Source: CAZKJL01 sp964553135 | Lineage (GTDB): Bacteria > Patescibacteriota > Gracilibacteria > Peribacterales > Peribacteraceae | Assembly (NCBI GenBank): GCA_964553135.1 | Contig: CAZKJL010000001.1 | Span: 124,001-188,000, forward strand | Direction: 5' to 3' | Length of the DNA: 64,000 nt | In this document: piece after piece, positions 1-9,156 of the stretch | Numbering within the stretch: position 1 is the first letter of the stretch | Layout: every line of letters begins with the position of its first letter | Program-made: the position numbers and the translations under genes | The notes under the pieces: model-generated | Told to the model about the DNA's origin: nothing | Database searches by the model: none | The model's input: the letters and a program-made list of their open reading frames with translations, nothing else

Positions 1-2714
1 ACGTCTACGACAACGGCAACCCCGACGCCGCAACACCCGCCAAAAAAATCATCTTCCTTCACTTGCAGCGCACCGCCGGTTCCACGCTGACGCATGTGAT
101 GCGCCGCAATCTCCGGAGCATCGGATTTCGGCGCGATTTCGTCGGTATGCCGAATGAAAGCCCGATGTTCGTCCTGAGCAGGTTCCGCGAACTGCCTCGC
201 TTGGAACAAGAGGCGGAACGCGACAAATGGGACAAGTACGACGCGCTCGCGGACCACTCGATGTACGGCATCCACGAGCTGCTGCGGTCGCCGCACGCGT
301 ACATCACGATGCTCCGACACCCCGTGGATCGTTTTCTGTCGTACTACCGCTACGTACGACGCGAGAACCCGGACGCTTCGCCGCGCGAAGCGGAGGAAGC
401 CGCCGTGGCGCGGACGCTCAACATCACGCAGTTTTTGCACCACCCGTTCTTCCGCCTGAAGCTGACGCTGGAGCAGTCCTACGTGCAGATGATCGCCGGG
501 TACGCGCATCCGGGCGGCTACGTGTTCCATTCGCGACTGCATCGGCTGCTGGCCCGCGCGGTACGGAATCTCCGCACGTTCGATGCCGTGCTGCTCCAGG
601 AGCACTTCGACAAATCCATGGAACTTCTGTGCCGCATGTACGATTGGAAAGACGAACTCCTGACGTCCGAAGGCATCGTGCCGCGACAGGGAAGCGTCAT
701 CGGCGATGTGACGGGCAGCATGCATGCGAAGTCCCAACTGACCCACGCCGAGTACGAGACCGTGGCGGAGTATCTGAAGGCCGATATGACGCTGTACGAG
801 CAGGGCAAGCGTCTCTTTGAAGCTCAGTATAAAAAGCACTGCGGCAGCCGACCGTATTGGTCCCTGAGCTTGCCTTCCCGCGGCGGCGGAACCCCCGACG
901 AATCGAGCGACACGGAGGAATTCCCGACGTCCATCGGACCCGTGACGATCGGCTTGCCCTGGGCGAAGCTGGCACGTGAGCGAGGCGTGCACCCTCTTGC
1001 GATCGACGATGCGGCGCGGCATGCCTACTACACGCTGAACCTGCGGCGCGATGCGTTCTTGGATGCCGCATGCGAGCACCTCGGAAACGAACACCGTGAC
1101 CTCATGCGCCTGTGGCTCCTCACACTCCACGCCGAGCACGTGTGCGGCAACGTCATCGAACAAGACGCGTACGGACTTCGGGCACTCAAGGCACGCGGCT
1201 TTGCGCCGAAGACGATCGTGGACATCGGCGCGCACATCGGAGCGTTCTCGCTCTTTGCCCGCCATCTGTGGCCCGATGCAACGATCATCGCGGCGGAACC
1301 GTGCGCACCCGATCACAACGATTCCGGCGACATCTCCATTCTCCGACGAAACGTCACGGACGCCGACATTCGCAATGTGGCGGTCTTCGGCATGACGGAC
1401 GGCGAGATGCGGTGGAGCGGCCGCGCGGAGCTGCTCAGGGACACCGTCCCGCACTCCATGGAACTCGGGTTCCGCGGATATCCGTTGACGCAATGTGATG
1501 GCGAAGCCTGCGGACTCCGCGGCCTCTCCATCTCCGAATTTCTGAAAGGAAACGAACGCATCGATCTTCTGAAGCTCAGCTGCGACGGAGCCGAGACGAA
1601 CATTCTGCGCGAACTCTCCATGACGGGAGCACTCACGCATATCCGCGAAATCCGCGGCGAGTGGCACGGCGACATGGGAAAATCCATTCCCGCGCTTCTC
1701 GCATCGACACACGATGTCGAAACCGTGTCGATTGCCCCCGCTCATGCCCGCGGCACGTTCCGCGCATCACTCAAAGAAAACGCCCGACAGACGGCACGCG
1801 CGTTTGAGCCACCGCATCTGCCGAGGTTCGACACTCCCGCGCGCACCGAATCCGAGCGCTCGTCGCCCGTGCCGATGACCCGCTACGAGACAAGCATGGG
1901 CCCGCTGTTCATACCCGGCGACTGGATGGAGGCCGCGCGTTCGCACGGCATCGAACCCGAAACGTTGAATGCAACCGCACGCCGCCTCTACTACAAAGAA
2001 GGACTGCGCGAGACCCGGCTGGGTGAACGCCTTGGCAACATCTTCGGCATGCCGACGACCATCGGAGCCCTGTGGATGCACATGGTGCATGCACGGCACA
2101 TTTGCATGCAGGTCATCGATAAAGATTGCTACCGCTTGCGACGTCTCAAGGAGATTCCCGCGACGATCGTGGACATCGGCGGACACATCGGCACGTTTTC
2201 GTTGCATGCGCACGCACTCTGGCCCGAGGCGCGCATCGTGGCGGCGGAACCCGTGTACCACGCATTGCTTGGCGCCAATGCGGAGAGGGCGAAGAATATT
2301 GAGATCGTACCGCGCGCGGTCATCGGATTCCTACACGATGCTCGGAACGCCGAACTCCTCACGGAGCTGCAACGGGATTCCTTCTCGCACGAGGTGGAGC
2401 GTGCTCTGCGCGGAGATGCGGCAGGCGCGGAATTCGCTCTCAGCATGCCCGCCATGGACGTTTCTGCGCTGGTCGCGGAAAAAAAATTGTCTCACATCGA
2501 TCTTCTCAAGTTGGACTGTGAAGGCGCGGAAATCAACATTCTCCGCGAGCTGCGGGGGCTCGGAATGCTCGCGGACATCGGAACCGTCGTCGGCGAGTGG
2601 CACGGAAAACATGCCCGGAGCGTCGTGCAAGAAACGTTGGGCCCAAGCCACGTCGTTGAGACGGCGCCCACGGGCGACGACCTCGGATTATTCTTCGCTT
2701 CCCGTATCAGGTGA
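1..2714 (+). CDS. Sulfotransferase fused to two FkbM methyltransferase modules (5' partial)
   Basis: The open frame runs from the window edge, so the start lies upstream; codons before the TTG at 63 already encode the sulfotransferase P-loop (FLHLQRTAGST, resembling the PAPS 5'-phosphosulfate loop). The first ~260 residues resemble Sulfotransfer_2 enzymes, including a MLRHPVDRFLSYYR stretch. Two FkbM-type SAM methyltransferase modules follow: one with VDIGAHIG near 1216-1240 and KLSCDGAE near 1572, one with VDIGGHIG near 2170 and KLDCEGAE near 2511. The modules are clear duplicates of each other and of the next gene. Known relatives sulfate and O-methylate glycans or secondary metabolites. 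I infer surface-glycan modification; substrate unknown. Family calls are confident, function is not. Confidence 0.8.
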   Translation, partial: VYDNGNPDAATPAKKIIFLHLQRTAGSTLTHVMRRNLRSIGFRRDFVGMPNESPMFVLSRFRELPRLEQEAERDKWDKYDALADHSMYGIHELLRSPHAYITMLRHPVDRFLSYYRYVRRENPDASPREAEEAAVARTLNITQFLHHPFFRLKLTLEQSYVQMIAGYAHPGGYVFHSRLHRLLARAVRNLRTFDAVLLQEHFDKSMELLCRMYDWKDELLTSEGIVPRQGSVIGDVTGSMHAKSQLTHAEYETVAEYLKADMTLYEQGKRLFEAQYKKHCGSRPYWSLSLPSRGGGTPDESSDTEEFPTSIGPVTIGLPWAKLARERGVHPLAIDDAARHAYYTLNLRRDAFLDAACEHLGNEHRDLMRLWLLTLHAEHVCGNVIEQDAYGLRALKARGFAPKTIVDIGAHIGAFSLFARHLWPDATIIAAEPCAPDHNDSGDISILRRNVTDADIRNVAVFGMTDGEMRWSGRAELLRDTVPHSMELGFRGYPLTQCDGEACGLRGLSISEFLKGNERIDLLKLSCDGAETNILRELSMTGALTHIREIRGEWHGDMGKSIPALLASTHDVETVSIAPAHARGTFRASLKENARQTARAFEPPHLPRFDTPARTESERSSPVPMTRYETSMGPLFIPGDWMEAARSHGIEPETLNATARRLYYKEGLRETRLGERLGNIFGMPTTIGALWMHMVHARHICMQVIDKDCYRLRRLKEIPATIVDIGGHIGTFSLHAHALWPEARIVAAEPVYHALLGANAERAKNIEIVPRAVIGFLHDARNAELLTELQRDSFSHEVERALRGDAAGAEFALSMPAMDVSALVAEKKLSHIDLLKLDCEGAEINILRELRGLGMLADIGTVVGEWHGKHARSVVQETLGPSHVVETAPTGDDLGLFFASRIR

Positions 2715-2724
2715 CCCCTGTGCC

Positions 2725-2730
2725 TATGAT
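2725..2730 (+). promoter_or_regulatory. Putative -10 (TATGAT) of the FkbM gene
   Basis: TATGAT sits 13 nt before the ATG at 2744, in the short gap after the fusion gene, and there is no Shine-Dalgarno sequence. It would give a 5' UTR of only about six bases. Confidence 0.35.
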
Positions 2731-2743
2731 AGGCTGACTTCAC

Positions 2744-3727
2744 ATGAAATCCCCCGCATTCCTCTCCGGCGCCCTCAGGAAACTTCGTGGCCGCACGAAA
2801 CCCAAGTACGTCCGCGTGCGTTCGGACAGCGATCCTTCGGGAGTGCTCGAGATCGAACCTTGGGACACTCGTATCGGGCCCATCGCGCTCAGCGCACGCT
2901 GGGCGTACCAGGCCGAACTCTTCGACGCCGACCCCGTGGCGATGGACGACTTCGCACGTGATGCGTACTACGTCAAAGGATTGCGCATGGAAGAATTGTT
3001 CACGGCCGTCATGGAACGATTCGGCGTCGAGAGGGAAGTCCCGCGCTTGTGGATGGAAACGCTCCATGCCAAACACATTTGCACCGAGGTCATCGACCGC
3101 GATTGCTATGGCGTCGATGCGCTCCGCGCCATCGGCTTCGCACCGAAGGTGATCGTGGACGTCGGTGCGCACGTGGGGACATTTTCCCTGATGGCCAACC
3201 GCGCCTGGCCCGATGCCAAGCTCGTCGCCGTGGAACCGCGGTCGGATTTCTCCAGCGACCCCAACAACGTGCATCACCTGCACCACAACCTGCGGGGGCT
3301 CGCGAACATCACCATCGTAAACAATGCGCTCATCGGCTTTTACGGAACGGACGACAATGCCGAGCGCATGGAAGAGTTGGCCAAGGAGACGTTCAAGCAC
3401 TGGGTGGAGCTCGGCGTACGCGGTCACCCCGTGCACAAGGCCAAGACGATGAAAGGCGGCCACGTGGGACTCTCCGTACGGTCGTTCCTGGAAACGTACG
3501 CCATCGAACGCATCGACCTCCTGAAGCTCGATTGCGAGGGCGCCGAGACGAACATCCTGCGCGAATGCGAAGCGCTCGGGTTCCTGAAGAACATCGATAT
3601 GATTCGCGGCGAGTGGCACGGCGAACTTGCAAAGACCGAGCTCCCGCGCATCCTCTCTGCCACCCACAAAGTCCGACTGGAATCCACGGACTCTTCGGCC
3701 GGACGCTTTTCCGCCTCACGAAAATAA
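2744..3727 (+). CDS. FkbM family methyltransferase
   Basis: A 327-aa stand-alone copy of the module found twice in the preceding fusion. The N-terminal helper region (TRIGPIALSARW, then LHAKHICTEVIDRDCYG) aligns with both upstream modules. The SAM-binding loop is VDVGAHVGTFSL, the acidic motif IDLLKLDCEGAE, and the C-terminus carries the shared RGEWHGEL. The family transfers methyl groups from SAM to hydroxyls of glycans or polyketides. The stop overlaps the next ATG by one base (TAATG), so the two are probably translationally coupled. It looks like part of a tandem duplication series. Confidence 0.85.
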   Translation: MKSPAFLSGALRKLRGRTKPKYVRVRSDSDPSGVLEIEPWDTRIGPIALSARWAYQAELFDADPVAMDDFARDAYYVKGLRMEELFTAVMERFGVEREVPRLWMETLHAKHICTEVIDRDCYGVDALRAIGFAPKVIVDVGAHVGTFSLMANRAWPDAKLVAVEPRSDFSSDPNNVHHLHHNLRGLANITIVNNALIGFYGTDDNAERMEELAKETFKHWVELGVRGHPVHKAKTMKGGHVGLSVRSFLETYAIERIDLLKLDCEGAETNILRECEALGFLKNIDMIRGEWHGELAKTELPRILSATHKVRLESTDSSAGRFSASRK

Positions 3728-4962
3728 TGCTCTCTCCTCTGCGCTTCCTTCGGCGACTCCTGGCGCTCCCCGGCAACGTGGAACGCACCTCGCAGTACGC
3801 CGAACACGTCCACGAGCTCTCGTCGCAGATCAACATTTTACAGGGCGAACTCCGAGCGCTCCGCATACAAGCCGATGACTTGCAGCACGACAGGCGTGCG
3901 GACATCCAGATGTCGGAGGTGAAGATTTTGGACAAGATGACCGAGCAGCTCAACGAGCTGGAACTGATCCGCGCCGACACGTCGATCTTCGACAGGCTCG
4001 GGCCGGTGAGCGATGCGCTCCAGGACATGCGCGTGACGGCGGGGCACCTCAAGCCCATCCGCGACAAGCTGAACCCCATGGACGATGCGCTGCAGGACAT
4101 GCGCACGCGCATGAACCGGTTGGACCGCATCGACGACTTGCTGTGCGACATCAAGAACGTGGCGGAGGACCTGCGCCGCGGTGCCTTTGAGCTCCCCGTG
4201 GTGCGACACCGCGAAGAGCTCATCAGAAATCATGCGCATGCGAAAAACGCCGCCTGGCTCGGCAGGCACGAGTATCAGGCGTTCTCGCAAAACGGAGAGG
4301 ACGGCATCATCGCCGAAATTTTCAAGCGCATCGGCACGACGACGAAAAAGTTCGTGGAGTGCGGCGTCTCGGACGGACTGGAGTGCAACACGACGGCGTT
4401 GCTACTGCAGGGATGGACCGGATATTGGGTGGAGCAAGACGCGACGTTCCTCAAGACCATCGCTGAGAAATTCGCGCCGCACGTGGCAAATAAATCCCTG
4501 ACCGTGGTTCCGACATTTCTGACGGCGGAGAACGTGCAATCGACGTTGCAAAAAGCCGCAGTACCCGAGGAATTTGATTTCTTATCGATCGATGTCGACG
4601 GCAACGACTACTGGCTCTGGAAAGCGCTCGACAAGTACAAGCCGCGCGTCGTGTGCATCGAGTACAACGCCGTCTATCGTCCCGGTATGGAATGGATCGT
4701 GGCGTACGACCCGCACTTCCGTTGGACCGGATCGCGGTACTACGGCGCGGCGCTGGAATCGCTGGTCAAACTCGCCGAAGCCAAGGGCTACGTGCTCGTC
4801 GGCTGCGAGCTCACGGGAAACAATGCCTTCTTCGTCCGTAAACATGCGGCAGGCCACGCATTCTTGGCCCCCCACACGGCCGCCATGCACTACGAACCGC
4901 CGCGGTACTACCTCGTGCACTCCGAAGGACACAAACGCGACATGGGCCCGTTCGTGCGATAG
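3727..4962 (+). CDS. Coiled-coil protein with FkbM-like C-terminal domain
   Basis: 411 aa, starting at the ATG that overlaps the preceding stop. Residues ~20-150 are predicted coiled coil with a repeated DALQDMR element. The C-terminal ~240 residues begin SQNGEDGIIAEIFKRIG and contain FVECGVSDGLE, YWVEQD and FLSIDVDGNDYW. These match in order the SAM loop, acidic residue and D-x-E-G motif of the FkbM superfamily, but belong to a more distant branch than the two neighbours. The coiled coil may scaffold the methyltransferase/sulfotransferase proteins (inference). No signal peptide or membrane segment is seen. Confidence 0.65.
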   Translation: MLSPLRFLRRLLALPGNVERTSQYAEHVHELSSQINILQGELRALRIQADDLQHDRRADIQMSEVKILDKMTEQLNELELIRADTSIFDRLGPVSDALQDMRVTAGHLKPIRDKLNPMDDALQDMRTRMNRLDRIDDLLCDIKNVAEDLRRGAFELPVVRHREELIRNHAHAKNAAWLGRHEYQAFSQNGEDGIIAEIFKRIGTTTKKFVECGVSDGLECNTTALLLQGWTGYWVEQDATFLKTIAEKFAPHVANKSLTVVPTFLTAENVQSTLQKAAVPEEFDFLSIDVDGNDYWLWKALDKYKPRVVCIEYNAVYRPGMEWIVAYDPHFRWTGSRYYGAALESLVKLAEAKGYVLVGCELTGNNAFFVRKHAAGHAFLAPHTAAMHYEPPRYYLVHSEGHKRDMGPFVR

Positions 4963-4968
4963 CTCCGC

Positions 4969-5916
4969 CTATTCCTCTTCCCCCTTGCGACGACGCTTGA
5001 ACGTGAGCGTGATGTCTTCGTTGCGCCTGGCGAGTTCGCGGTCGGCATTCGTGGCGGCGGTGCGCCTGTCACTCTCGGCCTTGGCGCGCGCGGCGTAATA
5101 GTGCGTATCGATTTCACCGCGTCTGCGCTCCATCTCCTGCATGATGGCGTCCTGCTTTTCGCGGTATTCGTCATCGAGCCTCTTGCGCTTGCCGCGAATG
5201 AGGCCCTGGGCTTGCATCGCTTCCTGACGCTGGATCGCGGGGTCGGTGATGTGCGAAAGCTGAGCCGCTTGGCGGTGCACCTCGGCGTCCAACTCGGCCA
5301 CCTTCATGCGATGCCACGTCTCGGCCTGGTAGAGCTTGTTGCGCATGTCGTTCTCCAGGATCACCTTCTGTGCCCGCACCTCACGATCGGCCGATTCTTT
5401 GGCCAGTGCCTCCACGCGCTCGGCCTCGAGGATCTTGGTACGGAATTCAAAGTTCGCCGCCTTGCGGTCGCGCTCCTCGTCGGCCGTGAGCACCACCTCA
5501 CGGTGTTCGGCGGCTTGCTTGAGGCGACCCATTTCGCGCAGATCGCCCATGTACTGCAATTTTTTCTTCTGTTCGGCCTTGGCCTTCTTGGCAATGTCGG
5601 CCTGACGCGCGGCTTCTTTCTCCTTACGGAGTTTCTCATCGGCGATTTCTTTGACGCGTTGCTTGTTGGCGACGCGATACTCACCGACGTGTTCTTTGGC
5701 TGCTTCTTTCTTTTCTTCCACGATTTTCACGCCTTCCCTGGCGCGCTTCTCTTCGGCTTTTTTGTTGTCTTTGATGTTCTGCTTGATCTGCTTTTCGCGC
5801 TCACTGCGCTTTTGGCCCAGTGCCGCGGCACGGCGAATTTCCTCATCGCGCTGGGGCGATACCTGCGGCTTTTCGGGCAGGGGTTCATCGGCCGGGATCG
5901 GATCATTCGGGGCCAT
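4969..5916 (-). CDS. Highly charged coiled-coil protein
   Basis: 315 aa, almost entirely Lys/Glu/Arg/Ala-rich heptad sequence from about residue 25 to the C-terminal KRRRKGEEE, with no signal peptide or membrane helix. I do not recognise a family. The ATG at 5916 is chosen over an upstream in-frame codon because a perfect TATAAT ends six bases before it. The gene converges on the FkbM-like gene with a six-base gap between stops. A structural or nucleic-acid-associated role is possible but unsupported. Confidence 0.6.
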   Translation of the reverse strand: MAPNDPIPADEPLPEKPQVSPQRDEEIRRAAALGQKRSEREKQIKQNIKDNKKAEEKRAREGVKIVEEKKEAAKEHVGEYRVANKQRVKEIADEKLRKEKEAARQADIAKKAKAEQKKKLQYMGDLREMGRLKQAAEHREVVLTADEERDRKAANFEFRTKILEAERVEALAKESADREVRAQKVILENDMRNKLYQAETWHRMKVAELDAEVHRQAAQLSHITDPAIQRQEAMQAQGLIRGKRKRLDDEYREKQDAIMQEMERRRGEIDTHYYAARAKAESDRRTAATNADRELARRNEDITLTFKRRRKGEEE

Positions 5917-5922
5917 CTGACC

Positions 5923-5928
5923 ATTATA
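5923..5928 (-). promoter_or_regulatory. Extended -10 promoter TGGTATAAT, leaderless
   Basis: A consensus TATAAT preceded by TGn lies exactly six bases before the ATG at 5916, so transcription would start at or next to the start codon. The flanking sequence is very like that at 57231 (TTTGTG-N-TATAAT-G-N4-G-ATG). Confidence 0.6.
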
Positions 5929-5954
5929 CCACAAATCCGATTTTTGCGCTTGTT

Positions 5955-6659
5955 CTAGGGCTCGAATCCGTCATCGATATAGCGTGGCATATCCACGCCC
6001 GGGCGCCCCAAAAAATCGATGTTTTCGGGTTGTGACAATGGGTGGTCTTCATCGGTAATGAGTAATTCATCGGGCTTCGTTACTTTCAGGGGATCGATGT
6101 ACGGATAACGGACGGCGCTTTCCACTGCGGCAAGATTGTGAAGATATCCGTCGGCAGCCGAATCATCGTTCAAAGGCGTATGCAAAACGAAGACTCGCCG
6201 AAGCGCTTGTCTGGCCATGTTGCCGACGAGGGGAGTTTGATTCGCGCCATGAAGCGAGGCGGCATCGAACAGAGCGCTGCGATCGGTGTAGCCGATGACG
6301 GCGCGACGAAGCGGCCTCCGCACGTCGGGCTTCGTGAGAAATTGGTACTGCGTCGCTGTCGGATTGAGGCCGGCAAGAATATGGTTATCCTTCACGTCCC
6401 GCTGGCGCTTCTTGCCCATGATGCGGTAATGCATCTGATCCGGATGCAACTGATACTCCCTCACGCTGAGCTTTACGCCCACTTTCTCGGCAGCCTCAAT
6501 GAACATCGCTCTCATCTCGGCGATACGATCGTCGCAATGATCCCGATATTCCGCCGCGCTGCGTGAACGTCGTTCAAAAACGGCGTCTGCCAAACGCTCG
6601 CTCATTGCCGTGTCAGAGGGACGCAAGATCCCAACGGTGAGCGGTGTCCCGCGCATCAT
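5955..6659 (-). CDS. Hypothetical protein (234 aa)
   Basis: A soluble 234-aa protein with no recognised domain. It has basic patches (GKKRQRDVKDNH, KPDVRRPLRRAVIGYTDRSA) and an acidic C-terminus. Two adjacent ATGs (6659 and 6656) could start it; a TATAGA hexamer six bases before 6659 favours the first and a leaderless message. Codon use and length suggest a genuine gene, and the opposite strand carries only broken ORFs. It is separated by 38 bases from the coiled-coil gene downstream, which has its own promoter. Confidence 0.6.
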   Translation of the reverse strand: MMRGTPLTVGILRPSDTAMSERLADAVFERRSRSAAEYRDHCDDRIAEMRAMFIEAAEKVGVKLSVREYQLHPDQMHYRIMGKKRQRDVKDNHILAGLNPTATQYQFLTKPDVRRPLRRAVIGYTDRSALFDAASLHGANQTPLVGNMARQALRRVFVLHTPLNDDSAADGYLHNLAAVESAVRYPYIDPLKVTKPDELLITDEDHPLSQPENIDFLGRPGVDMPRYIDDGFEP

Positions 6660-6739
6660 GTCATATCTATACGCTCTCGAAATCCACCGTCAACTTTTCT
6701 TCGTCAAAAAATAAATGGCGAGCAGCGACATGCTCGAAA

Positions 6740-8503
6740 TCAGGCCTGTTCGTCGAGCGTGATCTGGAGTTCCTTGAGCTGAGCACCCGGCACGGGGGAC
6801 GGCGCGCCGAGCATGAGGTCTTTGGCTTTCTGATCCTTAGGGAAGGGCGTCACTTCGCGGATATTGGGCTCGCCGGCCAAAATCATGACGACCCGGTCGA
6901 TGCCGTACGCGAATCCTCCGTGCGGCGGTGCGCCGTACGCGAACGCCGAGAGCATGTGTCCGAAACGTTTCTGCTGATCCTCGGGGCTGATGCCGAGCAT
7001 TTCGAAGACTTCGGCCTGGAGCAGCGGATCGTGGATACGAATGGAACCCGAACCGAGTTCGTAGCCGTCCAGCACGAGGTCGTAACACACCGAGTGCACC
7101 TTCAGCGGCTCTTCTTTGCGCTTCTTCCACTCCTCGACGTTGGGGCTCGTGAACGGGTGGTGGCTGAACGTGAGCGATCCGTCGTCGTTCTGCTCGAACA
7201 TCGGGAATTCCGTCACCCAGAACAGCGCGTGCGTGGTCGTATCAATGAGATTGAACTTCTTGGCGGCCTCTGCGCGGATGCGGCCGAGTGCGGCGCAGAC
7301 GATTTTGTACGTGTCCGCACCGAAGAAGACTGCGTCGCCGGTCTTGGCTCCGGTGAGCTTCGTGAGTTTGTCCAGGTACCCGTCTTTGAAGAACTTGAGG
7401 AGCGGCGACTGCGGACCCTCGGCTTTGTACAGAATGTACGCGAGACCCTTGGCCTTCAGTTCTTTCGCAAGCTCCGTCCACGTATCGATTTCGCTGCGGC
7501 TGAGTTCGGCGCCACCCGGTACACGGAGTGCGCGGACGACGCCCTTCTTGGAAAGAGCGTCTTCGAAGACTTTGAATCCGCATCCCGCGCTGATCTCGGA
7601 GACATCGACGATGGGCAGGTCGTAGCGCAAATCGGGCTTATCCGAGCCGTACGTGTCCATGACGTGCTGCCACGTGAAGGTTTCCACTTTGCCCCACTTC
7701 AGTTTCTTGGGACTGCACTCCTTGATGATGGATTCGATGGAACCCTGAATGATTTTCTGGACGTCGGCCTGCGTGCAGAAGCTCATCTCGAAGTCGAGCT
7801 GCAGGAATTCCGGCTGACGGTCACCGCGCAAATCTTCGTCGCGGAAACAGCGGGCGATTTGGAAGTAACGATCCAGGCCGCCGACCATGCAGAGCTGCTT
7901 GAGCTGCTGCGGACTCTGCGGAAGCACGAAGAAGTTTCCGGGATACACGCGGGAGGGAACGATGTATTCGCGGGCGCCTTCGGGCGTTCCTTTGATGAGA
8001 CACGGCGTATCGATCTCCAAACAGTTTTGTTCCGTAAAATATTTGCGGATGATTTGGAACACCTTGGAGCGCAGTGCGATATTTCGTTGCATCTGAGCCC
8101 TGCGCAGGTCTAGGTAACGATATTCCAAACGCAATTCTTCGTTGACCTGCACGTCACTCGCGATCTCGAACGGCGGCGTCTTGGCCTTGTTCAGAATCTC
8201 CAGTTTCACGGCACCGATTTCGATCTCGCCCGTCGGCATTTTCTTGTTCTCCGTTCCGGCGAGACGCTTGTTCACGGTGCCACTCACCTGAATGACCCAC
8301 TCGGGACGGAGTGACTCGGCAAGTTTGAAGGCTTCCTTGTTCGTCTCGGGGTGGAACACGACTTGCGTGAGCCCATATCGATCGCGGAGATCGATGAAGA
8401 TGAGCCCGCCGTGGTCGCGGCGCGTGTTCACCCAACCACAGAGCGTGATGTCCGCTTTCGCGTCTTTGGCAGTCAATTGGCCGCAGGTGTGGGTACGAAG
8501 CAT
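6740..8503 (-). CDS. aspS: Aspartyl-tRNA synthetase
   Basis: 587 aa, class II synthetase charging tRNA with aspartate. The N-terminal OB fold contains WVNTRRDHGGLIFIDLRDRYG; motif 2 includes CFRDEDLRGDRQPEF; motif 3 is GIDRVVMILAG; the bacterial C-terminal PFPKDQKAKDLM is present, and the length matches bacterial enzymes with the inserted GAD domain. The ATG at 8503 (MLRTHTCGQL) is chosen because it matches the family N-terminus and because TATACT lies six bases before it. Whether it also charges tRNA-Asn cannot be told from sequence alone. Confidence 0.95.
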   Translation of the reverse strand: MLRTHTCGQLTAKDAKADITLCGWVNTRRDHGGLIFIDLRDRYGLTQVVFHPETNKEAFKLAESLRPEWVIQVSGTVNKRLAGTENKKMPTGEIEIGAVKLEILNKAKTPPFEIASDVQVNEELRLEYRYLDLRRAQMQRNIALRSKVFQIIRKYFTEQNCLEIDTPCLIKGTPEGAREYIVPSRVYPGNFFVLPQSPQQLKQLCMVGGLDRYFQIARCFRDEDLRGDRQPEFLQLDFEMSFCTQADVQKIIQGSIESIIKECSPKKLKWGKVETFTWQHVMDTYGSDKPDLRYDLPIVDVSEISAGCGFKVFEDALSKKGVVRALRVPGGAELSRSEIDTWTELAKELKAKGLAYILYKAEGPQSPLLKFFKDGYLDKLTKLTGAKTGDAVFFGADTYKIVCAALGRIRAEAAKKFNLIDTTTHALFWVTEFPMFEQNDDGSLTFSHHPFTSPNVEEWKKRKEEPLKVHSVCYDLVLDGYELGSGSIRIHDPLLQAEVFEMLGISPEDQQKRFGHMLSAFAYGAPPHGGFAYGIDRVVMILAGEPNIREVTPFPKDQKAKDLMLGAPSPVPGAQLKELQITLDEQA

Positions 8504-8540
8504 GCGCGGAGTATATCGGTTCTTGGAAGCTTTGACAGGG

Positions 8541-8604
8541 AGGTTTGGTAGGTTTGGAATGTTTACCTTCCATACTTTCCGCACTTTCCAGACCTACCAA
8601 ACCT
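8541..8604. repeat. Inverted repeat between nrdR and aspS, possible terminator
   Basis: Perfect 13-bp arms (AGGTTTGGTAGGT at 8541-8553 and its complement at 8592-8604) enclose a 38-nt loop, directly after the nrdR stop. A T-run follows on the + strand but not on the nrdR (minus) strand, so as a terminator of nrdR it would be atypical. Confidence 0.45.
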
Positions 8605-8605
8605 T

Positions 8606-9052
8606 TTACTTAAACAACCTCCCCAGCTCCTGCTTGAACTCCTCGACGTCTTTGAATTCGCGGTGAATGGAAGCGAAGCGGATGTAGGCGACTTTATCGA
8701 GTTTGTGGAGCGCCTGCATGACATCTTTGCCGATGGTCGTGCTCTCCACTTCTTCTTTGTTCTTGCCCCATTTTTCCTCCAGGTCCGAGAGCATGGAGTC
8801 GATGTCTTTTTGCGATACGGGACGCTTGGTGCACGCCAACCAAATGCCGCGCTCGAGTTTGGTGCGGCTGTACGGCTCACGCGTGCCGTCGCGTTTTACG
8901 ACGATGAGCGACGCGAGTTCCTGGCGCTCGAACGTCGTGAATCGATGATCGCACTTCGCGCATTCGCGGCGGCGCCGGATGGCGCGACCTTCTTCCGTGA
9001 GCCGAGAGTCGATGACCGCGGTATCGTCTTTGCGGCACTTGGGGCAATACAT
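8606..9052 (-). CDS. nrdR: Transcriptional repressor NrdR
   Basis: 148 aa, the usual family length. The N-terminal zinc ribbon is CPKCRKDDTAVIDSR followed by CAKCDHRFTTFE (two CxxC pairs), then an ATP-cone domain beginning LIVVKRDGTREPYSR. NrdR senses ATP/dATP and represses ribonucleotide reductase genes by binding paired NrdR boxes. No nrd genes are in the window. The TATCCT hexamer eight bases before the ATG indicates a leaderless message. Confidence 0.95.
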   Translation of the reverse strand: MYCPKCRKDDTAVIDSRLTEEGRAIRRRRECAKCDHRFTTFERQELASLIVVKRDGTREPYSRTKLERGIWLACTKRPVSQKDIDSMLSDLEEKWGKNKEEVESTTIGKDVMQALHKLDKVAYIRFASIHREFKDVEEFKQELGRLFK

Positions 9053-9156
9053 TGGGGATCAGGATACAGCGTTCGGGAGCCTTCGCGAAATGGTTCCAAG
9101 GGCCCTATGGTGGCGTTTTCTTGATCTGTAGCGCAGTTCAGGTACTCTGCGGCGCT

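Noticed and set aside
2492..3667. 391-aa minus-strand frame over the FkbM genes
   Set aside because: Antisense of two duplicated methyltransferase modules; its repeat structure only mirrors theirs.
5101..5958. 285-aa hydrophobic + strand frame opposite the charged coiled-coil gene
   Set aside because: Lys/Glu codons read backwards give Phe/Leu, which imitates a membrane protein; the minus strand has the promoter.
6644..8113. 489-aa open frame opposite aspS
   Set aside because: Antisense of a complete synthetase with intact motifs.
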